Below are positions 26,012-34,648 of a stretch of 44,436 nt of DNA, one piece after another; position 1 is the first letter of the stretch; every line of letters begins with the position of its first letter. Source of the stretch: Balneolales bacterium. GTDB taxonomy: Bacteria; Bacteroidota; Rhodothermia; Balneolales; Natronogracilivirgulaceae. The notes below the pieces were generated by a model. The model saw only the letters and a program-made list of their open reading frames with translations. It ran no database searches and was not told where the DNA came from. The position numbers and the translations under genes are program-made. The stretch is taken from positions 1 to 44,436 of the forward strand of contig SLOL01000018.1 of assembly GCA_007132495.1 (NCBI GenBank). Reading direction: 5' to 3'.

Positions 26012-29000
26012 CTAACGTTGTTTGCCGACGGGCATCGTAAACTCCAGCCCTTTCTCAAACAGCTCCCGGCGATGCCGTGATATGCCAATCACGATCACCG
26101 GCACAACAAACAGGGTGAGTAGTGTGGCGAATGCCAGTCCCCCGATCACCGATTTGGCCAGCGGACTCCATGTTTCCGAACCGACACCGAGCTCCATGGC
26201 AAGCGGAATCATGGAGAATATGGTGGTCATCGCCGTAAGAAGTATGGGGCGCATGCGGCGTTTACACGCCTGCAGAAAAGCAATGAGATATACACGTTCC
26301 GGTATCCGTTTGCCGGTCTGCAGATGCGATTCCTCCTCTTCACTATCCGAACCGGAGACTTCGTCTGTAAAGGATTTTTCACGACCCGAGGCCGGCACGT
26401 TCCGGCTGCCACCTGTTTGCTGATGGATGTAATCAACCAATACGATCCCGTTGTTAACCACAATGCCCACCAGGATCACAATACCGATATAAGCCGGTAC
26501 ACTCAGAGGTGTTCCGGTGATAAAAAGAAACAGAAGCGAACCGAAAAAGGCCATCGGTACGATAAACATAATTATGAAGGGATCCCGGAAATTTTCAAAC
26601 AGTGAAGCCATAACCATATAGGTCAGCAACAGAGCAAACAGAAAAGCAAACCCCATTTGGCGGGCGCTGTCGTCCTGAAAGCGGGTCCTTCCACTGAAAT
26701 CATAACGATACCCGTCCGGTAGCACAATATCGCTGGTGATAATATCATCGATAACACGCCTGTACTGATCCGGTTCGGCCTGAGTCATGATACTCATATC
26801 CAGTACCAGTTCCCGGTCCCGCCGTGACAAACGCTGCAAGCTTTCATGCAGCTCAAAGGAGCCCAACGCCGTAATCGGCACTCTGGATTCATCCAGCTGA
26901 AGCAGTTCCAGATGGAACATATCTTCCCGGTTTTGGAACCGGTCGCGTTCATTGCGCACTTCAATAGGTATTTCGCGTCCCTCTTCCCGATAGTAACCGG
27001 CCCTGCTGCCGCGGGCCTGGGTGCCAAACGCATTGGCCACTTGCATGGTGGGAACGTCCAGCCTTGCAATTCGTTCTCGATCGGGATGAAACTCAAACTC
27101 CGGACCTGGCCGTGTCCGCGGATTGGAAACCGACATCACTTCAGGCTCCTGCAGCAGTCGTTCTTCGATGCGATAGGAGATATCACGCAACGTTTCCATA
27201 TCGGATCCATATAATGTTAGCTGGATACCACGGGGGCCCCATCGTCCTCCCCGCATACCTCCCGGACCGGAGCCGGCCACCGATATATCAAGTTCCACAT
27301 CCGCATCATCAAACCGCTCCTCGACCTCCATTATGACGTCATCCGTTGATTTTCTGCGTTCCCGCTGATCTACCAAAAGCACATTCATTTCTCCGAGATT
27401 GCTTTGCGACGACCAACGCTGCCGGCCGATACTGGTAATAACAGTGCGTATTTCGGGCATATCAAGCAGTTCATCGGTATAGCCACGCAGCCGATCCGCA
27501 GTGGTGCTAAGCTGGGTTCCGGCCGGTAAATCAACACGCATCCTGAATTCGCCGGTATCGCTTTCCGGGAAAAATTCCCCCGGAATGGTCCTGAACAGGA
27601 AAAAGGAGCCTCCTATAACTCCAATGACAAACAGTATTACCACATACTTGCGGCGCAAAATCCAGAACAGAATTTTTCCGTAGTTATTTTCCACCAGGCT
27701 GATCAGCCGGAACATCCGTGTCTGCTTTTCAAACTGATCTTTTTTCAGAATCAGCGAGGCCAGAACGGGAATGAGTATAATGGAGGCGAGAAAAGAACTT
27801 GTGATAGCGATGGAAATGGTCAGTGCCAGATCGCGGGTAACCGTTCCGGTTATGCCGGTAACCCCCAGAATGGGGATGAATACGGCCAGGGTCGTCAGTG
27901 TGGAACCCAGAAGCGCCCCTGCCACTTCGTTGGTACCATCAAGCGCTGCCCGAAACCGGTCCTCTCCCCTGGCCAGCCTGTTGGCAATGCTTTCAGTGAC
28001 CACAATGGAGTTGTCCACCAACAACCCGATCGCCAGTGCCAAACCGGTGATGGAGATAATATTCAGGGTGATATCGGCAAAATACATCGCTGCAAACGTG
28101 GCGGTAATCGATACGGGAATACTCATGGCCACCACAAAAGCGATACGCCACCCCCCCATGAACAGCAGCAGAATCAGCACAACCACGGTTAAAGCGATCA
28201 ATGCCGACTGAGCCAGATTATTGATGGAATCCTGGATAAAGTCCCCCTCATTACTCAGGACCTGCATCGTGATACTGGAAGGAAGCAGATCCCCCATGCC
28301 CTGCATTTCACTGATGACATCATGGGCGACATCCAGCGTATTGGCATCAGACTGCTTCTGAATCTCAACGGTCACGCTGTTATTACCATTCACTTCCTCG
28401 ATGGAGTTGATATCCGCGTAGGTGTTTTCAACATTGGCTACATGAGCTACCCGTATGGGAGTGCCGTCCTCGCCGGTTCTGACCACCGTCTGTTCGATTT
28501 CAGACAGGGACCGGTACACGGACTGGGCACGCACACTGTAACTTATACGATCGGTAACCAGATTTCCGATAGGCTGGTTGACATTATTTTGCTGTATCGC
28601 CGATACCACTTCGGAGGGGACTACCCGGTGTCTGCTCATGGCCGCCGGATCCAGGCTGACGTAAAAGTTACGCCGAAGTCCGCCCTGGGTTTCGGCTGAA
28701 GCAACACCGTGCAGCCGTTCAAATCGTGGTTCAATAAGATCTTCAGATAGCTGACGCAGCTCATCAAGACCAAGCACCGAAGACTCGATACTGATCTGCA
28801 TAATGGGTGCACGATCCGGGTCAAACTGAAAGATCACCGGATCATTGGCATCGGTCGGAAGCTGTGGGCGTATCCGGTCGAGTGCCTCGCGCATTTTCAT
28901 CTCGGTATACTGCACTTCGGCACCGGGCTGAAGTTGCATAATAATAAAAGCGCCACCTCTTCTAACGTTGGATTCCACCTGATCCACACCTTCCACACCC

Positions 29001-29224
29001 ATGATGGCGCCTTCGATGGGCTCGACGACCAGCCGTGACATGTCATCCGGCGCCACATTGGAGTAGTTAACCGAGACGGCAAGAACCGGGATGTTGAATT
29101 CCGGCATCAAGGTTATTTTCAGGTTGGCCAATGAAAACAGGCCGAAGCCGACCACAAGCAGCGACATCATGAAAACCGTAACCGGCCGCTTCAGAATCCG
29201 CTCTGTTATGGTGATCTTTTTCAT
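26012..29224 (-). CDS. RND efflux transporter, inner-membrane pump (HAE1 family)
   Basis: 1070 residues, full length for an AcrB-like pump. The first helix (VTVFMMSLLVVGFGLFSLANL) and the TM4 motif LAIGLLVDNSIVVTESIANR contain the proton-relay Asp (a VDN variant common in this group). Two large periplasmic loops have the usual VNYSNVAPDDMSRLVVEP and FSGRTRFQDDSARQ segments. The last helix set contains VVNNGIVLVDYIHQ. Works as a trimer with the adaptor encoded at 32674-34116. It follows a second RND gene (29335-32670), and its start codon lies at the edge of repeat unit R4, which fills the gap between the two. No outer-membrane channel gene is in the window. Confidence 0.95.
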   Translation of the reverse strand: MKKITITERILKRPVTVFMMSLLVVGFGLFSLANLKITLMPEFNIPVLAVSVNYSNVAPDDMSRLVVEPIEGAIMGVEGVDQVESNVRRGGAFIIMQLQPGAEVQYTEMKMREALDRIRPQLPTDANDPVIFQFDPDRAPIMQISIESSVLGLDELRQLSEDLIEPRFERLHGVASAETQGGLRRNFYVSLDPAAMSRHRVVPSEVVSAIQQNNVNQPIGNLVTDRISYSVRAQSVYRSLSEIEQTVVRTGEDGTPIRVAHVANVENTYADINSIEEVNGNNSVTVEIQKQSDANTLDVAHDVISEMQGMGDLLPSSITMQVLSNEGDFIQDSINNLAQSALIALTVVVLILLLFMGGWRIAFVVAMSIPVSITATFAAMYFADITLNIISITGLALAIGLLVDNSIVVTESIANRLARGEDRFRAALDGTNEVAGALLGSTLTTLAVFIPILGVTGITGTVTRDLALTISIAITSSFLASIILIPVLASLILKKDQFEKQTRMFRLISLVENNYGKILFWILRRKYVVILFVIGVIGGSFFLFRTIPGEFFPESDTGEFRMRVDLPAGTQLSTTADRLRGYTDELLDMPEIRTVITSIGRQRWSSQSNLGEMNVLLVDQRERRKSTDDVIMEVEERFDDADVELDISVAGSGPGGMRGGRWGPRGIQLTLYGSDMETLRDISYRIEERLLQEPEVMSVSNPRTRPGPEFEFHPDRERIARLDVPTMQVANAFGTQARGSRAGYYREEGREIPIEVRNERDRFQNREDMFHLELLQLDESRVPITALGSFELHESLQRLSRRDRELVLDMSIMTQAEPDQYRRVIDDIITSDIVLPDGYRYDFSGRTRFQDDSARQMGFAFLFALLLTYMVMASLFENFRDPFIIMFIVPMAFFGSLLFLFITGTPLSVPAYIGIVILVGIVVNNGIVLVDYIHQQTGGSRNVPASGREKSFTDEVSGSDSEEEESHLQTGKRIPERVYLIAFLQACKRRMRPILLTAMTTIFSMIPLAMELGVGSETWSPLAKSVIGGLAFATLLTLFVVPVIVIGISRHRRELFEKGLEFTMPVGKQR

Positions 29225-29317
29225 GTGTTGATATTTTTTTATTTAAGGACACATGTAATGTCCATTACTAATATAATCATGCTCTTGTGTGACGGTTTGC
29301 CGTCATGGCCATTTCAT
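29225..29317 (-). repeat. Structured leader repeat, unit R4 (between the two RND genes)
   Basis: 93-bp unit from the RND start codon (ATG 29224-29222) to the next TTTCAT boundary. Outer stem AATGTCCAT / ATGGCCATT with a single mismatch; inner stem TGACGG-TTTG-CCGTCA, unlike R1 or R3a in sequence but pairing in the same place. The core ATAATCAT...TGTGTG is kept. The tail CTGTTTAAAATTTA (29318-29331) repeats the context before the RND start. Thus the element is inside an operon, between two cistrons. Confidence 0.85.
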
Positions 29318-29334
29318 CTGTTTAAAATTTATGG

Positions 29335-32300
29335 TCAGCTATTTGCTTGAAGAGGATCTTCTTTTGACACCGTCTCAAATCCGGCTTTTTCCACCAGCCG
29401 GGTCAACAGATTATACATAGAGGGTACGGCAAAAAGCATAAGTAAAGTAGACATGGTGAGTCCGCCTATAACGGTTCGCGCCATGGGACTCCAGGTCTCT
29501 GCACCTGCCCCGAGTTGCAGGGCGAGTGGCGTCATCGCCAGGATGGTGGTCAGGGCGGTCATCAGGATCGGGCGAAGCCTTCTCGTGGCGCCGTTGACAA
29601 TCGCGTCGTGAAGCGACTGGCCTCTGGCACGGAGAATCTTGATATAGTCGATCATGACGATCCCGTTATTAACCACAATACCGGTAAGCAGGACCAGACC
29701 CACCATGGCCGTTACACTTACAGCGGTTCCGGTTGCCCAGAGCATCAGAAGAACACCACTGAGCGCCAGTGGAATGGTGACGATGATGATCAGGGGTTCG
29801 AGCAAACTTTCAAACTGAGAAGCCATCACCATATAGGTCAAAATGCCGGCCACCATGAAGGCGATCATCAGATAGAAAAAAGAGGTCTGTTGATCTTCGG
29901 CGGCACCGCCCACTTCATACCGGTAACCGTCGGGCCAATTCATCTGATCAAGCGACCGGCGCGTCAATTCGGTTGCCGTCCGGAGGTCCAGTCCCCCGAG
30001 GTCGGCGTTGATCTCGACCATCCGCTCCTGATTAATACGATGGATGCTGGAGGGACCGGTCATCCGTTCGATGCGAGCCAGATTTTTCAGCGGCATCCAG
30101 TCGCCTTCGGGGGTGCGCAGCTGTATCTCCTCAAGCAGTCCCGAGTGGGCACGGTCGAACGGGTCAAGCTGCACCTGAACTTCAAATTCTATACCCTGAT
30201 CCACATATGTGGTAGCCACATCACCACGCACCGCATCGCTTACCGCGCTGGTCACCTGGGAAGTGGTCATGCCGACCCGTGCGATACGTTCCCGATCCAT
30301 ATTAATACGCAATTCCGGCCGCCCCTGATCCGCCGAGCTGAACAGTCCGGCGATGCCTTCAATACCCCGCATCTGCTGCATGGCGGCGTACGCCAGGTCC
30401 TGTCGTATTTCCGGGTCATATCCATATATCTGGACAATCAGACCGGTTTCTCCATCCGGACTCAAAGGATCTTCGCGCAACTCCCTGATATTGGCAGCCG
30501 GCACCTCCTGCAGTGCTTCCAGCAGAATTGCGGTGATTTCCTGCTGACTGCGTGAGCGCTCCTGAACGGGCACCAGCTCAATACGCATCACACCCTGATT
30601 TCCACCCGGGTTGTCGGCTCCCTCAATCCCGATTTTATCGCCGTAATCGGCCACTACCAGCCGGGTTTCCGGTACCTCCCGGGCAATAACATCTTCAACC
30701 TGGAGGATGGTGCGTTCCAGCTCAAAAAGGTTGACACCGGGTTCGCGCTGCACTTCAAGAACGATATTGTTTTCATCCACCGTGGGGAAAAATTCACCAC
30801 CGAGTTGATAAAAAATCGGAAGTGATGCAAACAACAGAACGAATGCAAGCAGCACTGTTATACCGCTGCGAGGCAATACGACGTCAATAGCACGACGATA
30901 TCCATTCTCCAGCTTCTGGAACATGCGCCCCAAAGGAGGAGCGACCTTTTGGCTGAAAAAACGGCTGATTTTATGGATGAGGCCGGAAGACAACAGATAG
31001 AACGGATACAGCGGAAGAAATACCAGAAAAACCGGGATACTGAGAATACGCTTTAAAACAGACTCCCGACGCCAGGCGATCAGGCGCCGAAGCGGAGTAT
31101 CGGGTTTAACCCCGGCCGGGCTATTACCTGACCGGGATGTATCCGGTGGATTGCCGGTGGTTTTTGTTCCGGAGTCTCTTTGCAAACGCTGCTCCCAGCT
31201 GAAAAAACGGGATGCCATCAGCGGAATCAGTGTCAGGGCCACCAGTACCGAGACGATGAGCGCAAAAGATACGGTCAGGGCAAGATCCCGGAAGAGCAGA
31301 CCGGCGATGCCCGGCACAAAAAGAACGGGCAGAAATACCACGAGGGTGGTCAGAGTGGACATGACTACCGGTCCGGATACTTCCTGTGCCCCTTTAACCG
31401 CTGAAACAGCCCCTTCTTCGCCATCCTCCTTGAAGCGGAAAATATTCTCGAGCACAACGACGGCGTTATCGACCACAAGTCCAACCGCCAGGGTGAGTCC
31501 CGAGAGCGAAATAATGTTCATACTCACATCCGCCCAGTGCATAATGCTGAAGGTGGCAATGATTGAGACGGGAATGGAGATAGCGACAATAAGCGAAGAG
31601 CGGCCGCTGCGCAGGAAAAGCAGCAGCATAAGCATGACCAGAAACACCGCCTGAAGACCGGTAAGAATCAGGTTCCGGATGGACATTTCAATGAATTCGG
31701 CCTGGTTGGTAAGCACATCGAGTTGTACACCGGCCGGCAGAATGGTTCGGAGATCATCAAGTGCCGACATAACGCCACCGGCTGACATGACCACATTGCT
31801 GTCGCTCTGGCGGTAGACATTGATAATGACTCCGTCGTTTCCTTCCACCCGGACATTTCCGATCGGCTGGGCGATACCGTCTTCCACCCGGGCCACATCC
31901 CGCAAGTACACCGGATTACCCTCATTGGATGCTACGATGGTCTGACGAATCTGTTCGATATTCCGGAAATCTCCGACGGTACGCAGCGAATAGGTGGTCT
32001 CTCCCTCCTCCAGCTGTCCGGCCGGCACCTGAATATTTTCCTGCGACAAAGTATTCGATATGTCCGATATGGCGAGGTTGTAAGCACGCATATCGGCATT
32101 CCGCAGCCGGATATTAATTTGGCGGTCATACCCGCCGGCGGTTGCCGCGGATGCCACACCCCGGATGCGTTCAATGCGCTGCTCAAGCTGCTGGGTGGCG
32201 ATCGTCCGCAGTTCACGCGGACTCCGGTTTTCCGAAGTCAATGTCAGAACCACTACCGGTTCGTCATTGGGATCATAGGAGAAGACGATCGGCTGCTCAG

Positions 32301-32670
32301 CCTCACGAGGCAGAGAACGGCGAATCATATCAAGCTGTTTACGCACCTCCGTTTCGGCCTGGAAAAGATCCGTTCCCCAGCTGAAATTGAGGCGCACGAC
32401 CGAGGCGCCCTGACTGGACTGGGACCGGACTCTTTCAATGCCGGAGACGCTTCCGACACTCTGCTCAATCGGGCGGGTGATGAGCGTCTCCATATCTTCC
32501 GGCGCCACCCCTTCATAGGTAGTGTAAATCGTCACGGTCGGAAACGACACATCCGGATAGAGGTTGAGCCGGAGATTCATCAAGCCGAAGATCCCGAATC
32601 CGATAAGTATAAGGCTCGTCATAAGAAAGGTGACGGGCCTTTTTACGGCAAGTTTGGACAGATTCTTCAT
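29335..32670 (-). CDS. RND efflux transporter, second inner-membrane pump
   Basis: 1111 residues. N-terminal helix VTFLMTSLILIGFGIFGLMN, periplasmic GVAPEDMETLITRPIEQSVG, TM4 motif LTLAVGLVVDNAVVVLENIF, and a final VVNNGIVMIDYIKILRAR place it in the HAE1 family. It has an extra ~85-residue stretch between the two halves (about residues 495-580, starting DSGTKTTGNPPDTSRSG and including hydrophobic SIPVFLVFLPLYPFYLL), which is longer than in AcrB and may be an added membrane helix. It begins 4 bp after the adaptor's stop codon and precedes the other RND gene, so two different pump subunits share one adaptor, as in MdtABC-like systems. Confidence 0.95.
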   Translation of the reverse strand: MKNLSKLAVKRPVTFLMTSLILIGFGIFGLMNLRLNLYPDVSFPTVTIYTTYEGVAPEDMETLITRPIEQSVGSVSGIERVRSQSSQGASVVRLNFSWGTDLFQAETEVRKQLDMIRRSLPREAEQPIVFSYDPNDEPVVVLTLTSENRSPRELRTIATQQLEQRIERIRGVASAATAGGYDRQINIRLRNADMRAYNLAISDISNTLSQENIQVPAGQLEEGETTYSLRTVGDFRNIEQIRQTIVASNEGNPVYLRDVARVEDGIAQPIGNVRVEGNDGVIINVYRQSDSNVVMSAGGVMSALDDLRTILPAGVQLDVLTNQAEFIEMSIRNLILTGLQAVFLVMLMLLLFLRSGRSSLIVAISIPVSIIATFSIMHWADVSMNIISLSGLTLAVGLVVDNAVVVLENIFRFKEDGEEGAVSAVKGAQEVSGPVVMSTLTTLVVFLPVLFVPGIAGLLFRDLALTVSFALIVSVLVALTLIPLMASRFFSWEQRLQRDSGTKTTGNPPDTSRSGNSPAGVKPDTPLRRLIAWRRESVLKRILSIPVFLVFLPLYPFYLLSSGLIHKISRFFSQKVAPPLGRMFQKLENGYRRAIDVVLPRSGITVLLAFVLLFASLPIFYQLGGEFFPTVDENNIVLEVQREPGVNLFELERTILQVEDVIAREVPETRLVVADYGDKIGIEGADNPGGNQGVMRIELVPVQERSRSQQEITAILLEALQEVPAANIRELREDPLSPDGETGLIVQIYGYDPEIRQDLAYAAMQQMRGIEGIAGLFSSADQGRPELRINMDRERIARVGMTTSQVTSAVSDAVRGDVATTYVDQGIEFEVQVQLDPFDRAHSGLLEEIQLRTPEGDWMPLKNLARIERMTGPSSIHRINQERMVEINADLGGLDLRTATELTRRSLDQMNWPDGYRYEVGGAAEDQQTSFFYLMIAFMVAGILTYMVMASQFESLLEPLIIIVTIPLALSGVLLMLWATGTAVSVTAMVGLVLLTGIVVNNGIVMIDYIKILRARGQSLHDAIVNGATRRLRPILMTALTTILAMTPLALQLGAGAETWSPMARTVIGGLTMSTLLMLFAVPSMYNLLTRLVEKAGFETVSKEDPLQANS

Positions 32671-32673
32671 AGT

Positions 32674-34116
32674 TTACCGGTTACCACCTGTTGATTGTCC
32701 CTGGCCACGTCCCTGGCCTTGCCCTTCTCCGCTTCCCGAGCCGTCTCCACGTCCGGAGCCATCGCCGGGAGCCGAGTCATCCCCGCTTGCTGAGGCTTCA
32801 TCCCTGTTAGGTTCTGCGTCTTCACTATCGGCATGCTGCATACCGTTTTGATCGTTTTCGTCTTCGGAAGATTCGTCATACGGTCCGGCGGGTTGCCCAT
32901 TTGCCGGCGGGCCGTCTTCAAGACGCTGTTCGCCGGTTGCATCAGGCCGCCTTTGAGCCGGAACACGAATCCGGGAGCCGTCACTGAGGTTACGCTGCCC
33001 TGTCACGATGAGCTCCTCACCCTCTTGCAGGCCTGCGATCACTTCAACACGTTCGCCCTGCTCCAGGCCGAGTTCCAATTCACGCTGCTCGGCGGTGGTA
33101 TCTCCGACTGCCACAAAGGCGTTATAAGACCTTTGAATTTCCACGGTATTGGTTTCCGGTTCAATGTACGTATCGATCTGTTCGATCATCGCCGAACGCG
33201 GAATTACAATGGTATTTTCATGTGTATACAATGTGATGTTCGCCTCTACAAGAACCCCCTGGCGAATAGATGGAGTGACATCGACCAGGCTCACCACCAC
33301 TTCACCCAGCCCGCTATTAGGGTTAAGCTGCGGACTGATGCGCGATATGGTTCCTTCGGCTGCCACACCTTCGCGGTTGGAGAGGCTCATGGTTACCGGA
33401 AGACCGATACTCACCGTTTCCCAGTCCTGCATGGGCAGGAAAAGCCTGGTTTCATATCCAACAAGATTGGCCACTTCGAAAGCCGGTTCACCGGTTCGTG
33501 CCAGATCCCCTTCGGCGATCATGCGATTGAGGACAACGCCTTCGACCGGAGAGCGTATTTCTGTGTTTTGAAGGTTTTCGCGACTTTGGGTAAGTGCCGC
33601 CCGGGCGGATTCAAGCTGGGCACGACTGCTTTCATATGTCGAGCGGGCATCGTCGTATTCGCTTTGGCTGCTGGCACCCCTCTCAAAGAGCTGCTGCTGG
33701 CGCACATACGTCGTACTGTCCCGTTCAAACGCCGAACGGCTTTGCCTTAGCTGCGCCCGGGCCTGTTCCAGGGCATCACGAAACGGGACATCGTATATTC
33801 TGGCCATCACCTCTCCCTGCCGGACGGTATCGCCGAGATCGGCGTGAATTTCCGTAATCCGGTTGCTGACCTGGGGGATAATGGACACTACGTCCTGTGC
33901 CCTTATAGAACCGAAAGAACGAACACGGGCGGATATGGACGAAGATGTGACGGTTTCGGTTTCTACACTGGTGGCAGTTCCGGACCCCTGGCCCCACCCA
34001 CCGGGGCCACCGGCTCTGCCGGACCCGCCGGGACCGCCGTTTCCATTATCTCCACAGGAAACAAGCATACCTGTCATCAGAAGAGTCGCAATGAGTGAAA
34101 AGCTTTGTAAATTCAA
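32674..34116 (-). CDS. RND efflux adaptor (membrane fusion) lipoprotein
   Basis: 480 residues. Signal with lipobox LLMTGMLVSC (Cys about residue 21), then a Gly-rich linker, so it is probably a lipid-anchored periplasmic adaptor. The lipoyl/barrel-sandwich half-motif VSNRITEIHADLGDTVRQGE, an alpha-hairpin coiled coil (ALEQARAQLRQSRSAFERDS...) and ENLQNTEIRSPVEGVVLNR are the HlyD/AcrA layout. After residue ~395 there is a 75-residue Asp/Glu/Gly/Ser-rich tail (SGDDSAPGDGSGRGDGSG...) not usual in AcrA. First gene of the adaptor-RND-RND operon; the next gene starts 4 bp after its stop. Confidence 0.93.
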   Translation of the reverse strand: MNLQSFSLIATLLMTGMLVSCGDNGNGGPGGSGRAGGPGGWGQGSGTATSVETETVTSSSISARVRSFGSIRAQDVVSIIPQVSNRITEIHADLGDTVRQGEVMARIYDVPFRDALEQARAQLRQSRSAFERDSTTYVRQQQLFERGASSQSEYDDARSTYESSRAQLESARAALTQSRENLQNTEIRSPVEGVVLNRMIAEGDLARTGEPAFEVANLVGYETRLFLPMQDWETVSIGLPVTMSLSNREGVAAEGTISRISPQLNPNSGLGEVVVSLVDVTPSIRQGVLVEANITLYTHENTIVIPRSAMIEQIDTYIEPETNTVEIQRSYNAFVAVGDTTAEQRELELGLEQGERVEVIAGLQEGEELIVTGQRNLSDGSRIRVPAQRRPDATGEQRLEDGPPANGQPAGPYDESSEDENDQNGMQHADSEDAEPNRDEASASGDDSAPGDGSGRGDGSGSGEGQGQGRGQGQSTGGNR

Positions 34117-34645
34117 TAGTTCAAAAAATTAATGATCAAAAGATTGATTATACCGTACTGGTGGTCCAATGATATGGGTTTTTCAATGACATCCGGTTTG
34201 GTGACCTCTGTTTATCATGTTAACGCCACCCCCTTATCACGTTAATGCACCCCAGCCGGCACATCCTTTCCGAAGCAGCATCAACATCGACATAGAAAGT
34301 CATCATCATTTACATAAAAAAGAAAGGCCCGAATTGTAAAATCAGGCCTTGATATAACTGATTACATCAATTTATACGATTGAACTTTCATAAAGTTGGA
34401 GATTGATTATATAATGCTGCGAGGATATACCACCACAACCTTTACCGGACACTTTTAAACAGGTTATTCAGGGACGGGGCGAAGCCGGAAAGGCATGCCT
34501 GCAACCGGCATCCCCTCCCTCACGATTCAGGTCAGGTACCCCCTGCAACCTGTCCGGATCATAACAATACCCGGACAGGTTAATTCCGGCTCAGAGCCGC
34601 TGTATCGCCGGCAACAGACAAAGGGTCATACAAAACCCGGACAGG
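34117..34645. other. Intergenic region between the adaptor operon and pruA
   Basis: About 530 bp upstream of the adaptor gene. It contains a likely terminator for pruA (34311-34352) and an inverted repeat (34547-34581), listed separately. No coding frame longer than about 65 codons looks real, and no regulator gene for the efflux operon is present nearby. Confidence 0.5.
34311..34352 (-). terminator. Intrinsic terminator on the minus strand
   Basis: Minus strand reads AAGGCC, a 15-nt loop, GGCCTT, then TTCTTTTTT. The six-base stem plus T-rich end makes a good candidate terminator for transcripts coming from pruA. Confidence 0.65.
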
Positions 34646-34648
34646 TTA
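34547..34648. repeat. Repeats of the pruA stop-codon motif
   Basis: CCCGGACAGGTTA occurs at 34570-34582 and again at 34636-34648, where it ends with the pruA stop codon (TAA on the minus strand). A reverse copy AACCTGTCCGG (34547-34557) pairs with the first to make a perfect 11-bp stem with a 13-nt loop. No T-run follows on either strand, so it need not be a terminator. Confidence 0.75.
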
